Source: Notospermus geniculatus
Taxonomy: Eukaryota > Nemertea > Pilidiophora > Heteronemertea > Lineidae
DNA: 64,000 bases
Reading direction: 5' to 3'
Assembly: GCA_002633025.1 (NCBI GenBank)
Contig: NMRB01002315.1
Location: forward strand, 1-64,000
Under the pieces are notes generated by a model. The model had not been told where the DNA came from. It searched no databases and saw only the letters and a list, made by a program, of their open reading frames with translations. Made by a program: the position numbers and the translations under genes. Below are positions 12,301 to 21,661 of this stretch, piece by piece; the stretch's first letter is position 1; every line of letters begins with the position of its first letter.

Positions 12301-12703
12301 GAAGAACACCTGGGTTCTATATAGAACCCTAAGGTTCTTTGCTGCATTGGTAGAACCCATAGGGTTCTTTGACGAGCGAAAAGGTTCTTAGAGGGTTCTT
12401 TGAAGAACCCCTGGGTTCTGTCAAGAACCCTAAGGTTCTTTGCTGCATTGGGTAGAACCCATAGGGCTCTTTGACGAGCGTAAACCCAGATAGCAACAAT
12501 TATGTTCTAATTCGCAATAATTTAATACAGAACCGANCAGAGATTATAAAAGATTTATTTAAAGGTTCTTAAATGAATCTTTTAATTACATGTACTCATG
12601 GTAGAACCCATCGTCAGATTATTCTATCCACTACACACTTACCGTATACGATGTCCAACACCATCAGCATCGATGCAAGCGCGAGCCAAATCTTCAATCC
12701 CAT
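3099..12703 (-). CDS. IgSF gene 1, 5' portion (signal peptide plus Ig-like domain)
   Basis: This is a minus-strand gene of which two exons are visible: 12643-12703 (start ATG 12701-12703, signal peptide) and 3099-3353 (one Ig-like domain). Both junctions are GT-AG and both exon ends are phase 1, so they join in frame (Gly codon across the intron). The leader is MGLKIWLALASMLMVLDIVYG. The Ig exon has LTC, LTCTC and KCTA cysteine contexts and the TWKF tryptophan of an Ig core. It ends in a phase-1 donor at 3098-3097, so more exons must follow; none is clear before the left edge. The product is secreted or surface-attached. The architecture (TATA box, signal exon, phase-1 Ig exon) matches the complete gene at 35598-46681, suggesting paralogy. 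Internal exons between 3353 and 12643 were searched for and not seen. The ligand is unknown. Confidence 0.7.
3421..3504 (+). repeat. divergent copy of the GACCCCGGTTGGGGTC hairpin element
   Basis: The core hairpin GCCCCGGTTGGGGT lies at 3457-3470. Flanks 3421-3445 and 3480-3502 are inverted copies of each other (CGTCTCCGAATTTCGCAA and its complement), so the whole unit folds into a long stem with an internal hairpin. Better copies are at 14938, 46450, 50655 (inverted) and 59392. Confidence 0.6.
3505..3800. other. intronic sequence, nothing recognised
   Basis: This lies in intron 1 of IgSF gene 1. I see no gene and no repeat with a second copy in the window. Confidence 0.5.
3810..4020 (+). 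repeat. dispersed 'TTTCGTAACCACTGGGG' repeat
   Basis: Contains TTTCGTAACCACTGGGG, ACTTGGTACATATACCCC, TTTCGGTCCGATTCGATTC and CTCCAGATGGCCAAAACC. The same string of blocks recurs at 9965-10200, 28020-28680 and 43795-44130. It is a middle-repetitive element with no coding capacity visible. Confidence 0.75.
4021..4570. other. no gene; short hairpin and CT run
   Basis: There is an 11-bp stem hairpin at about 4311-4339 (GACCGCCCTCA / TGAGGGCGGTC) and a CT-rich run near 4360-4382. Otherwise featureless. Confidence 0.5.
4571..4750 (+). repeat. two-copy tandem repeat, unit about 92 bp
   Basis: Two diverged direct copies share ATATCAACCGCTTTCCCTCTG / GCTATCAACTGCCTTCC, CTGCTGATYRCTATGAATA and AAAAGAACAGC blocks. 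Non-coding. Confidence 0.65.
5233..5526 (+). repeat. three-copy tandem repeat, unit about 97 bp
   Basis: Three direct units start near 5233, 5330 and 5428. Each has TTCCATGACCTAGTGACCTAC, then AGTTGAGCCAAGG, then GTCATGTTTGGTATCAAACT. Units 2 and 3 are the closest. The run TGACCTAYTT also occurs in the dispersed repeat at 28020-28680, so this may be an amplified piece of a related element. Confidence 0.75.
5527..7348. other. long gene-free stretch
   Basis: I found no exon, RNA gene or duplicated element here. There is a C run near 5711-5720. Phrases such as CCACCAGGTGGTACTTAA (about 6664-6682) look like decayed repeat DNA. It is still inside intron 1 of IgSF gene 1. Confidence 0.5.
7349..7969. 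mobile_element. 620-bp foldback element with internal ATTAATGTGGACATTAAATCGA sub-repeats
   Basis: The left end TATCGCACGCCGGAGTGGAC (7349) is repeated inverted at the right end (to 7969). Both arms are built from many copies of AATTAATGTGGACATTAAAT-type sub-repeats. An inner pair, AGCTACTTCCGCCGATAAATG (about 7533) and its inverse (about 7674), lies near the centre. There is no transposase. The whole unit is an almost complete palindrome. Confidence 0.85.
8440..8535 (+). repeat. direct repeat copy 1
   Basis: GATGACGGGCTGATTTGTGACG, then TATGAGGATGTTGATTTG, then GGGAACTGGGTATCCCGTGA. A second copy in the same orientation lies at about 9162-9262, 720 bp away. No coding function is visible. The palindrome GGGAACTGGGTATCCC is shared. 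Confidence 0.75.
8670..8865 (+). repeat. repeat shared with 23590-23725
   Basis: Shared blocks are GTCACGCAYCTGTAATG and CATAAAGTTTTCGTTGTGGG followed by TTGACCATGATAA, in the same order and orientation at 23590-23725. A decayed dispersed element. Confidence 0.65.
9162..9262 (+). repeat. direct repeat copy 2
   Basis: Second copy of the 8440-8535 sequence, with small differences. It is followed by TGACGTCACGGGCGGGG. Confidence 0.75.
9484..9903. mobile_element. 420-bp inverted-repeat element (MITE)
   Basis: A perfect terminal inverted repeat TTCGAAAAAATGTAACTTA lies at 9484-9502, with its complement at 9885-9903. The interior is non-coding, with an AT-rich run. No second copy was noticed. Confidence 0.8.
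9965..10200 (+). repeat. dispersed 'TTTCGTAACC' repeat
   Basis: Second copy of the 3810-4020 family: TTTCGTAACCGCTGGGGC, ACTTGGTACATATATCCC, TTTCGGTCCGATTCTATTC, CACCAGGTGGCAAAAACC. An open frame across it is a repeat artefact. Confidence 0.75.
10201..12186. other. gene-free stretch
   Basis: I see no supportable exon or paired repeat. Minus-strand frames near 11231-11441 lack splice logic or recognisable domains. Still intron 1 of IgSF gene 1. Confidence 0.5.
12187..12484 (+). repeat. three-unit GGTTCT/AGAACC tandem array, unit about 102 bp
   Basis: Units start at 12187, 12290 and 12391, each opening GAGGGTTCTTTGAAGAAC. Within each unit, many GGGTTCT words and inverted AGAACCC words form nested hairpins, for example GGGTTCTTTGAAGAACCC. 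The array ends about 160 bp from the signal exon of IgSF gene 1, in its first intron. An N at 12537 marks an ambiguous base nearby. Confidence 0.85.
12643..12703 (-). CDS. IgSF gene 1 exon 1, signal peptide
   Basis: ATG at 12701-12703 opens MGLKIWLALASMLMVLDIVYG, a short basic start followed by a hydrophobic core: a good signal peptide. The donor GTAAGT follows 12643 in phase 1. The first base of the next exon's codon completes a Gly. A TATA box lies about 90 bp upstream, the same layout as in IgSF gene 2. The cleavage site is probably near the exon end. Confidence 0.75.
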
Positions 12704-12790
12704 GTCGGAAAATTACGAAGGGTCAAAATTCCAGAATTAAAATCGGTCCAAAGGATGTCTCCGAATGCGTTTGGCAGAGCGGGAGAGCGA

Positions 12791-12798
12791 TTATATAC
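12791..12798 (-). promoter_or_regulatory. TATA box of IgSF gene 1
   Basis: GTATATAA on the minus strand, about 90 bp upstream of the ATG at 12703. The transcription start would be expected about 30 bp downstream, near 12765. Confidence 0.6.
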
Positions 12799-13025
12799 CT
12801 TAGGTATAATATGAACTCCTCCCTTAATTCCACTGTAATAATGACAAGCGCTTGCCGACAGCAAACTTCCGTTCGCCATCTTCCAGAGTAATCCAATAGG
12901 CTTCAAGGTACCAAAATAGGTTAGGCTGATAGGCCTTCACAAATACCTTGTTCTTTCTTTTGATGTCATCAGGCCTACTTTAATAGTCGATCACGTGTTA
13001 CTGTTTCCAGCTGACGGTGTTGTTC

Positions 13026-13180
13026 GGCCAAGCGCAGATTTGCGGCAGAACTCAATGCGGTAGGGGTGTTTTTATAATCAACTGACCCGGCTGAATGATG
13101 AGTCGACAGTGTTGGGTCAGTCGACTTTAAAAACACCCCCTGCCACCACATTGAATTTTGCCGCAAATGTGCGCTTGGCC
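13026..13180. mobile_element. 155-bp foldback MITE, copy 1
   Basis: Arms GGCCAAGCGCAGATTTGCGG and inverse CCGCAAATGTGCGCTTGGCC enclose GGGGTGTTTTTA and its inverse TAAAAACACCCC. The same design recurs at 32682-32822. It sits upstream of the IgSF gene 1 promoter. Confidence 0.8.
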
Positions 13181-14826
13181 TTAATGAGATGGCGTTATTG
13201 GAAGTTATGGGCGGCGCGAATATGATAATAGCGGGGGGACTCTGTTGTCCTGGTGAAGCGTCGCTAAGGAGACCTAACAATTGGCATAAGACGATAGCAA
13301 TCTTCACATGCTAAACCACTACGATAATGCATATACATGTTTGTATACATACGATCGTTTCGGCTTTAAACCTCCGCGATATGAACATTAAAATATCTTG
13401 TAGCACCTCGATAACGATAGCTTTTCTTACATTTATAAAATGTTGTCGTGCAAGAACTCTGAGTGTCCAGAATACATAAAGATACAAACACGATTATGGA
13501 GATCAAAACTAAATTTAACCCTGAAGAAAAGGGGACAGGTAGGCTATATAAATTTCACTGAGTTGACCCCAAAGATAACGGAGCCTATGTAAATATCCGG
13601 TGTAAATGCCTGAGGAACCAACCTCAAACGTGGCCCTGCGATGTGCTCAAAGTTCTTTTTACTTGCATATATTAAATTTTTCTTATGTTATTTCCATTTA
13701 TTTCTGCCGTGAAAATAACCCGTTTGTGTTGCTGACAGGCGGTATCCCATTGATTTAAAAGTGCTACTAACAGCCTTTTGTTTCCCAGATATCTGGAAAT
13801 CGCATCTAAGATTTCCAAAATGCCTTTTTTTAATGAGAAAGCCCAAGAAACGCTGCTAGGATTGGCGCCTCGACGTTCGCAGGTTCGCAAAATGTGTAAA
13901 ATATTCTTCTTCAGTTTTTCTGGGGCGAAATTATGTTTTTTTCGGTATCAAACTAGAATGGCAAGCTTGGGGTTCTTTCCTGATATCGTACAGATTGTTC
14001 CTAATGGCTGGAACACCTCTCAGAAGCAGTACCACCTCGGCCAGTATCCCAACTTCCATTGCTTCTGATTCTCCCGACAAGAAAACTGACCAGTTCTGGA
14101 ACTTGTTCTGGGTGGTTGGAACAGAAAATCAAATTTCTGGAAGTGAAAACATTGTTTGAGTGAAAAAATATATTCTCATCTTGCTTATGATGGCTATTTG
14201 CACTGAGGCCAGAGATGGCTGACATGTAGAGGCCCACTTGGGTTATAATGGGTCAGGACAGAGAGGGTCATACGGCATTCCTTAGTTGACTTTCTAGATG
14301 GCAGTATTTAGTGAAGTACATGTATCTAGTTCTCGTCATAGGTGGACCACAGAATAGTTTTTATTTTCTTTTGGAGTTGCAGTGTTAGATAGGTTGTGCA
14401 GCCGCCCGACTCCCACTTCCACAACGAGGTGATGCCCTTTTTGCGTCTTTCGTCATCAGTTCGTGTACGGGTTCCCAACGATCAGTGTTGGTAGACTTGC
14501 TCGTGAGCACCAGTTCAATGGTTTGATGTCGTAAATGTTTTCCAACTTGCTTTTTCTCTTGTTTGAACAAATTGAAACTAGGATTATGCGTGAAGATGCA
14601 TTCCTTTAACACCATTCTTGAAACTGCTAATGAGTCATCGAGGTGTAGGCTACTGAACACATCAAATTTAAGTGGATTTTTCGGTTAGTCGAATGCATGT
14701 AGGCCTAGGCCTATTGCATTCTTGTATACAAATGTACGGCGAGAAAAATGATGGACTGAGCAAAAGGGGTTTACAACCCCCGAAAATAACTTTGTCAAGC
14801 ATGTTGTGGTCGCGATACCGGAGTCC
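13181..14826. other. gene-free stretch with a MITE fragment
   Basis: At about 13665-13745, ATTTCCATTTATTTCTGCCG then TGAAAATAACCCGTTTGTG matches the interior of the family at 48862-49258 (fragment). Nothing else was recognised. Both-strand frames near 13778-14237 show no domains. Confidence 0.5.
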
Positions 14827-14855
14827 TAATAATAATAATAATAATAATAATAATA
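14827..14855 (+). repeat. (TAA)n microsatellite
   Basis: About nine TAA/AAT triplets in a row. Confidence 0.9.
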
Positions 14856-14937
14856 TACCATATATTTGAGTGCCCATTCCATGTTGAGTGCCCATTCCAT
14901 GTTAAACATGCTCAAAAGCACTTTACAATAAGTCTTT

Positions 14938-15025
14938 TCTAGAGTTTCAGATTGTAAAGTTCCATTTGAAAAAGACCCCGGTTGGGGTCGAAAATTCGTG
15001 AATTCTGGAGATTGACTTCTTGCTT
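14938..15025 (+). repeat. GACCCCGGTTGGGGTC hairpin element
   Basis: The hairpin GACCCCGGTTGGGGTC (14974-14989) is followed by GAAAATTCGTGAATTC and GGAGATTGACTTC. Nearly the same stretch occurs at 59392-59478. It is a dispersed unit of about 90 bp of unknown type with a strong hairpin; see the ribozyme finding. Confidence 0.75.
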
Positions 15026-15106
15026 ATTACAATAAGTGTAGTGATAAGTGATAGTAAAAGAGAGAATGTAATTAAAAGAAGAGTGATAAAGCATTGAGAA
15101 ACTATG

Positions 15107-15790
15107 CCCCCGTCACACTTAGTTCGAATCAGCAGGAATCAAACAGAACCAGCCGGAATGAGAAAATTTGCAAAATTCGAGCTGGATTCGGGCGAGAAAG
15201 ATTGCACTTCAAACACTTGGAACGCGCTTCGAATTTAGTCAGAACTCTCGCAGAATGGCTGCAGAATATGGTTAGAATGCCGAAGAAGTCGCGAAGAATG
15301 CCTCTCGAAGACAAAAAAATGCAATTGGAATGTACTTCGAATGTAACAGGAACTTCCCGAGTGTATCTCGCATGCCGCAGGAATGGTCCCCGACAGGCTG
15401 CTGAATCTAAAATTTTCATGAGTCTGAGCTCAACTGGCAGGGTATGGACCCTGGACCTTTCGATTGTCCTTCGAATGCGATCAGAATGTTTCAAATGCTG
15501 TTGGAAGGCTGTCGGACTATTTAGAACGCAGTCGGACTATTTAGAACGCAGTAAGAATGCAGATAGAATACACTTCAAATGCCGTTCGATATTTCTCCAC
15601 TTGGAACGCACCTCGATAGTTTTGAACATGCTCAAAACATTCCGACAGACCACAGGAACGGGCCGGAACATTACGAACGCAGTCGGAACCCAGTCAGAAT
15701 TTTTAGAATGCACTTCGATTGTCCAGGAATGAACTACGAATTGTCATTCCGACGGCATTCCTGCTCATTCCGCCTCTAGTGTGACGGGGG
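15107..15790. mobile_element. 680-bp element with CCCCCGTCACACT ends
   Basis: CCCCCGTCACACT at 15107 and AGTGTGACGGGGG ending at 15790 are terminal inverted repeats. The interior is built from loosely repeated TCGAATG / TCAGAATG words on both strands. A 212-residue plus-strand frame (15094-15732) and a minus-strand frame cover it. Both are Arg/Ser/Asn-rich by-products of the repeat, not transposase. Confidence 0.8.
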
Positions 15791-15989
15791 TAAAGGATTG
15801 CCTAAAACATTGGATAAATAAATGCACTGAGTGAATAGATACTATGTGGTCCTAAAACATTATGCATAAGTCTGTCTCTGATTGTACTTTTTGTACCTGT
15901 GAGGTACAAGCATAGTCTGGACGCAGAACGAAAAAGTGTCGATTTTTGGATAACAGCAATTTTTTTGCAATTCGTATATCTCCAAATGA

Positions 15990-16350
15990 CAGAGATTCAG
16001 AATGCGCCGGGTGCCACTCTGGCACCCTTGAGCGTTTTGAGAAAATCACGTTTGAATTTTTGCAACTGACTTTATCATTGGACGTCAGCTGACGCAACGA
16101 CTGAGCTTTGTACAGGAGAATGGGACCCGATGTACAGCTAACTTTTGAATGGTTGGATTTACACCCCATAAATATATTACCAACAGAGAGAAACATGGTG
16201 CCTCGTAATCATATAAGCATGTTTTTAGTAATTTTTAACTGCTTACGTTATTGGAAACGGCGTTTTTATGTATTTTGACCCATTTTGTGTTAATTAACAT
16301 AAAAAACGTCATTTCTTATTACATAACAACTGAAAACAATTAACAACATG
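15990..16350 (+). repeat. palindromic dispersed repeat, copy 1
   Basis: The left flank (CGGGTGCCACTCTGGCACCC, then ACAGGAGAATGGGACCCGAT, then GAGAAACATGGTGCCTC) matches the inverse of 63800-64000. The AT-rich core (CGGCGTTTTTATGTATTTTG, then ATTTCTTATTACATAAC) matches 63690-63770 in the same orientation. Flank and core are therefore inverted relative to each other between the two copies. Confidence 0.75.
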
Positions 16351-16995
16351 CTTGTCTGCATAATAGGCTATGGCAATAATCCAACTTCGAAGAGTTGAGC
16401 CAAAAGCTGATCACAGAAACTCCACAGGTGGACGGGTTGTGGCTTGTCGATGTCATTTTGAAAATTTGGGTGCAGTAGACCTGAAGTCGAAAATGACAGC
16501 TCAGAATGTGATTTATCGATTTGTTTAGGATACCGAGATCCATAATAGCAACAAGAGTGACGAATCGTTATTGTGGCGAGCCTTTCATAAGATATATTTA
16601 GCCATTGCATGTCCCATCCATTCAACCGCTTCTTTTGAAAATATATGATAAAAAAATACTTTAGAAATTAGAGATTGTGACCAAATATGTACCGTCTGGG
16701 ATATTCCTCTTTACTTTGACACAGTCCCAAAAAGCCCAGTGATCCTTGACAGCACACCGTGAAAGCTAAATCAAACTGCATTGATACTAGCTCGCAATAA
16801 TGTCATTTCCCACGCAGTTAGTATCTTATAAATTGTAAGGAACTGATTTAGATGACGCATAATTTTTTTTTCTGGCTGAGACTTCGTGCGACTGAATTCA
16901 TAAAATGAAAGGAAGATATTTCAATTGCTGTGTCTGCCAGCGCTGGAATTTCTCCATATTCCTGCCAAGACATATCCTGAGGAACACTAAACCAA
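16351..16995. other. gene-free stretch
   Basis: No supportable exon; two overlapping minus-strand frames at 16340-16625 show no domain. Nothing else seen. Confidence 0.5.
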
Positions 16996-16998
16996 GCC

Positions 16999-17085
16999 TG
17001 CTGTCACACCGACACCGACACCGTGTGCAAAAGATAATCTAAATGGCAAATAGATTTCTTTTGCACACGGTGTTGGTGTGACAGG
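16999..17085. repeat. 87-bp foldback
   Basis: CCTGCTGTCACACCGACACC with CCGTGTGCAAAAG is mirrored by CTTTTGCACACGG then TGTTGGTGTGACAGG, around a short centre. Confidence 0.8.
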
Positions 17086-17416
17086 AATCTATGTCCTCCA
17101 GTCATCGAAGTTCGGTTTTCTTGTTGAACCATCGATGGATTACGACATACGGCCAAACAGACCATGACTATTCGAATATACATGTATATCCTTACAATAC
17201 CAGATTTACCGGGACCTGCATTCCTGGAAATCCAATTGCTTTCACACCGGGTGTCAAGAAGAAAATTTAGACCTACGTGTAAGACCCCTTAAAACTTGAA
17301 AAGTAAGATCATATATAATAGAAAACTTAGACTCCAAGTAGGCCTATTTCTCATTTCCGAAAAAATACATTTTTTTCCCAAAAACATTTTTATTTGTGAA
17401 TGCGGAACTAGATTGG

Positions 17417-17468
17417 TACCCGATCCTCCGCTGGTGGCGCTGGCGGGCTGGATGTAGCGGAGGATCGG
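17417..17468. repeat. hairpin
   Basis: CCGATCCTCCGCT and its complement AGCGGAGGATCGG flank a GC-rich loop. No terminator function is implied in this eukaryotic context. Confidence 0.6.
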
Positions 17469-17919
17469 TCCTGGCTACTGAGGACGGCAGAAATCTGGCT
17501 GCCGCCGGAAGTGACGAAAGTAAGACTAGTAACGTGTCATGACTGTAGTTGGAACACGTACAACTACATGATGAAGGATCGGATACCAGTTGCAACGAGG
17601 AATGATGGCGGCGGCTGGTGAATATCAACATTGGAGCGAATAAATATCACTTTTCGCTTGCTACAAAGGGTGCCTTAGCGATTAGGCCTAATCAATGCCA
17701 GACGAACGAGTGAGTATGGATTCTTGAAACCAATGCATGCAAAAGCCTTAAAAAGTGCCATAGCCAATGACACACGGCTGATTTTCCAACCGATTGTGGC
17801 AAGTCCGTTGGTTTTCGAATTGGACCAATCAACGCCATGAAACTCGCAGCCAGTACCGGTCTATATATTTTATATTTATAGACCGGGGACCAGTCTAATG
17901 CGGAACCTGCAGAACTACC

Positions 17920-18057
17920 GCCACTAGGAGGCGCTGTGAGCGGTTGTACCTTTTCCCGACGTCCGTCTCGTCCGTGTTGCACTGCGTCAAGGACGTCGTG
18001 ACGCGACGTCATTATGTTGCTTTGCTGTATTTTTGACGTCTTCCGTACTAACCGCTC
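17920..18057. mobile_element. gacgtc-rich MITE, copy related to 55825-55973
   Basis: Begins CGCCACTAGGAGGCGCTGTG then AGCGGTTGTACC and ends near the inverse TACTAACCGCTC. The interior (CGTGTTGCACTGCGTCAAGG, GACGTC, TTTGACGTCTTCCG) is the inverse of 55825-55973. The right terminus is degraded. Confidence 0.75.
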
Positions 18058-18408
18058 AAAGGGCCGACTTGTCGAGACAAAACGTTCTGCGGCGGGTTCC
18101 ACATTTACATTACACTCGGCCCCAGTTTGTATCCGACGTCCCGATCTCCTACACACTGGCACATTTGGGGCTCAAAAGCCGGTAACACCACTAGATGGCA
18201 CTCCACTGGGCTCCAGCCAATCACCACGCTTTCTCACTCATAATTCCCGCGGGAAATTACTTCCAGCAAAAAACCCAACCTCGTCCCCAGGGGTATAGTT
18301 AGCTCAGACAACCTTGGACTACTCGCCATATTGTCAGAAAGCGAACGAGGTTGGGAAAACCCAAGGACCCGTGCTGCCACCACGCGGTCTTCACGACTGT
18401 TAATCTCT

Positions 18409-18742
18409 ACAAGCCTGGTGGCGACCGGGCTCACTAAGTGGAGGGTTATGAATGGGTCTTTTCTGGATTTTCACTGTGAAGTGACAGAGCCTACCGAAAA
18501 GAATCTTCGAAATCGGTGATATTTTGATAGTCTGATATTTCGGTGATATATTCACTTTTCCTTATTTCACCTCAACGTATCACATCCACACTGGAAAATC
18601 AAAGGCTGATGTTGACTACAACCGAGAAATTAAGAAAAAAACTAATTGCAACAAGCCTGGTGGCGACCGGGCTCACTAAGTGGAGGGTTATGAATGGGTC
18701 TTTTCTGGATTTTCACTGTGAAGTGACAGAGCCTACCGAAAA
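18409..18742 (+). repeat. two direct repeats (18409-18500 and 18651-18742)
   Basis: The 92-bp sequence starting ACAAGCCTGGTGGCGACCGG and ending CAGAGCCTACCGAAAA appears twice, almost identical, 242 bp apart. The opening ACAAGCCTGGTGGCGACAGG also appears at about 10168, so it is part of a dispersed element. Short frames inside repeat the same residues (VATGLTKWRVMNGSF) and are not genes. Confidence 0.85.
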
Positions 18743-18961
18743 TTTGTTAAAATTCTGGAAGTTGACTTCCTATATATTATGAATGGCGGAGTAAGAGAAA
18801 CTAGATGGACAATTCGAAAGTGTAATAGCTGGTTGTTTGTATTTTCTGAGGTCTCTAGGGGCCTGTGCTGTAGCTTAGTGTCACCGCGTATTAAAAGACG
18901 GCGCTGTGCGCTAATCAAAACAAAGACAACTTGTGCCCGCCGGGCAATATTTTTCGCATGT

Positions 18962-19359
18962 CCCCCTTTAAATAGCCAAGAAACTACCCCTCTCCAAACA
19001 CACTCATCAATAAAGCAACAGACCCTTTACCGCAGGATATTCAAAGGCAAACATACACACTCCATCAAAATGTGTTGCCGCGGGTCAACATGCTAATGCT
19101 TGTAATAACAATTCACTATACACATCACCAAAACGTGACCTACTTATTCACCGCACACCCCCTTTAAATGGATTCTAGCCAAGAAACTACCCCTCTCCAA
19201 ACACACTCATCAATAAAGCAACAGACCCTTTACCGCAGGATATTCAAAGACAAACATACACACTCCCTCAAAATGTGTTGCCGCGGGTCAACATGCTAAT
19301 GCTAGTAATAACAATTCACTATACACATCGCCAAAAGGTGACCTACTTATTCACCGCAC
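18962..19359 (+). repeat. tandem duplication, two units of about 196-202 bp
   Basis: Unit 1 (18962-19157) and unit 2 (19158-19359) both run from CCCCTTTAAAT through AGCCAAGAAACTACCCCTC and TGTTGCCGCGGGTCAACATG to TGACCTACTTATTCACCGCA. Unit 2 has a short insertion near its start. They look recent. Confidence 0.85.
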
Positions 19360-20563
19360 GCAAGCTCCATATAACCGCTGCGCACTGGCATGAAACACAC
19401 AAACAATGAACACGTGTGTCCCACGACAGGTGAGACATCATACTTCTGCCAAATGATTGGCTGCCTCCCCAGACTAATCAATATCGTAGTAGCGTAATCC
19501 GTGCAGACACGATTGAAGTAAAACAAGCGACCAGGTAAATGATTCGGCAAGTCTTGCGTTCTCGGAAAAAATCCGTCGATTCGGTCTCTTTTTTTCTAGA
19601 CAACGACGTTATGATCAAATCAAACGCACTCATAAACAAAAACTAATGACCACTAGAATATTTTTCGAGCCAAGTTCCGTACACAGTTCAACACAGTTAG
19701 CTCACGCTCGTGCGAATCAGATTCGGCCCATTTTCGTCCTCCTCAGACCCAACTCATTTCGCATTGAAAGGGAAAAAATCCAGCCTCAAGCACAATACGC
19801 ATCCGCTCTTTCAGGCCCAAAAAACGCCAATATCTCAAAAACAATGCAACGTAAGTATATATATACCATGATCAATAACATTGGACAAAACATGACTCCA
19901 CAATCGATTGGAAACGCAAAATCTGACACGAAAATAAGGGTCACTTTATAGTGAGCCAAAAAGAGCCAGACGCGGAGTGTGATTTACCGAAGGGGTGAGC
20001 CCGTAGCGTCTGGCCAAGCGAGACTGTACTTCCAACTGTTGGAATCTGGTTTTCTGTTAATGGAAAACACTGTGGCTCACGGATTTCCAGTTTTCAGTAT
20101 TGCTTCGTTTGGGAAAATGTATGAGGAAACCCATTTGTCACAACCCATGGAATCTGCACCTGAATTGTCGTACACTGTTGGAGGGGAAAACGGGGCGTAC
20201 AGCGGGCCATAATTGCATAAATTTATTTTCCGGTACTCCAAAGAGATAAAGTGGGATACCGTGGAAAGGATATCGCATTGTTGTCAGCTTCGACCAATAT
20301 TTCATAAGACGACGCTGCTAAAAAACTTCTAAACATTACCCACTACTACAGTGAGCTGAATCAGCTGCAAGAAGGTATTATCCAAAAATGCACATATTTT
20401 TCAATGAAACAACAGATTTCATGACCATTGGTGCCCGAGCAGCACTACATGTACACTCGTCCCAAGTGTTCAGTTGGCCACAGGAGTTCAGAGCAGCACC
20501 AACGCCAACAATAGAGAGGTTGTGCAGCGGCCTGACTCCCACTCCCACTACGACTCGATCTTA
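19360..20563. other. gene-free stretch
   Basis: The plus-strand frame 19646-19951 and its neighbour have no signal peptide, domain or splice logic that I can support. There is a (TA)n-like run near 19857. Confidence 0.45.
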
Positions 20564-20569
20564 TTAGGG

Positions 20570-21100
20570 AGGTTTCGCAAATCTGACGAAACACGAAGTA
20601 CGAAATAGAAATTAAAATTCATTTCCAGGACCTAATGTATTTTTTGAGTCTCCGCTAAACAATAGGGAGGTTTCGCAAATCTGACAGACGAAAGAAACAC
20701 GAAGTACGAAATACGAAATTGGACTTCACTTTCATGACGTAATGTATTTCAGGAGATGGTTGGTACCACAAATGTCACTGCTGCCAGTGCGTCTTTTAGC
20801 ATATCATGTAAGACTGAGATAGTTATGGTGCATCTTGAATTTTTAAATTTCCACTTCGTATGCACGAAGTCGATACGAAAGATAAATTTCAAAGTTTAAT
20901 ATACACCGTAACTCTGTCGGCCTAACGTTATACGCTAAAAGACGCTCTTGCAGCAGGCGATATTTGTGGTACCGGTACTAACCATCTCCTGAAATACATT
21001 ACGTCATGAAAGTGAAGTCCAATTTCGTATTTCGTACTTCGTGTTTCTTTCGTCTGTCAGATTTTCGAAACCTCCCTATTGTTTAGCGGAGACTCAAAAA
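20570..21100. mobile_element. foldback element with a partial second terminus
   Basis: The inverted repeat spans 20641-21100: TTTTTGAGTCTCCGCTAAAC, AATAGGGAGGTTTCGCAAAT and CTGACAGACGAAAG at left, mirrored at right. A shortened extra left terminus (20570-20665, starting AGGGAGGTTTCGCAAATC) lies directly outside. This suggests one copy inserted in another or a terminus duplication. The flanking GAGTCTCCGCTAAAC is part of the palindrome. Confidence 0.8.
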
Positions 21101-21176
21101 CAGAGCGAGACATGTTAACACTGGCTCCCCCATTCGTCGGAGTTAAATCCGTTGATCTTCTGTTGGGGGGGGGGGG

Positions 21177-21194
21177 NNNNNNNNNNNNNNNNNN
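21177..21194. other. assembly gap (18 Ns) after a G run
   Basis: A run of Gs immediately precedes 18 unknown bases. Flanking ORFs crossing the gap are not reliable. Single Ns also occur at 12537 and 56732. Confidence 0.98.
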
Positions 21195-21246
21195 AACATG
21201 TTACATAAAACTCAGAACATTGTAAACTAAGGTGCACTCTCTGAAA

Positions 21247-21403
21247 ATAGGGAGATTTAGAAATCAAACGATAAACGTAAACGTTAACGACAACGTTATG
21301 TTTGTACCGAAAATGCAATATAAAATCTGGTTAATGTGTATAGCATGAAAAATAACGCTCTCATAAAGTTTACGTTTACCGTTTGATTTCTAAACTTCCC
21401 TAT
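21247..21403. mobile_element. 157-bp palindromic MITE, copy 1 of 3
   Basis: The ends ATAGGGAGATTTAGAAATCAA and CGATAAACGTAAACGTTAACG are mirrored at right. The middle contains GTACCGAAAATGCAATATAA. Other copies are at 42206-42365 and 58525-58680. Confidence 0.85.
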
Positions 21404-21661
21404 TGCCTCCTTGGTATTCCCCAATTCCTTCGATGGAGATTTGGTAGGATTTTGATTTTTCTCTATAGGCAAAAAATAATGTGTTTCTCAGATTAATTTC
21501 AAAATGAAGAAAGGCAATAGTCTCTAGCCCCTTTAAACTAAATCGTGTTTCTAAAATGTGACTTTGTCCATATCACCCTAACGTGGCTTGAATCCCACTC
21601 TCTGTTATGTACCTTTTATAAGCAGTGTGTGCAGTCGAAGTGAGACCGTCTCTGTCAGACA

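Noticed and set aside
15094-15732. 212-residue plus-strand frame
   Set aside because: It lies wholly inside the CCCCCGTCACACT element and is produced by repeated TCGAATG / TCAGAATG words. The opposite strand is open too. No transposase motif.
17692-18162. 156-residue minus-strand frame
   Set aside because: Overlaps a gacgtc-rich MITE and has biased Arg/Ser composition without motifs.
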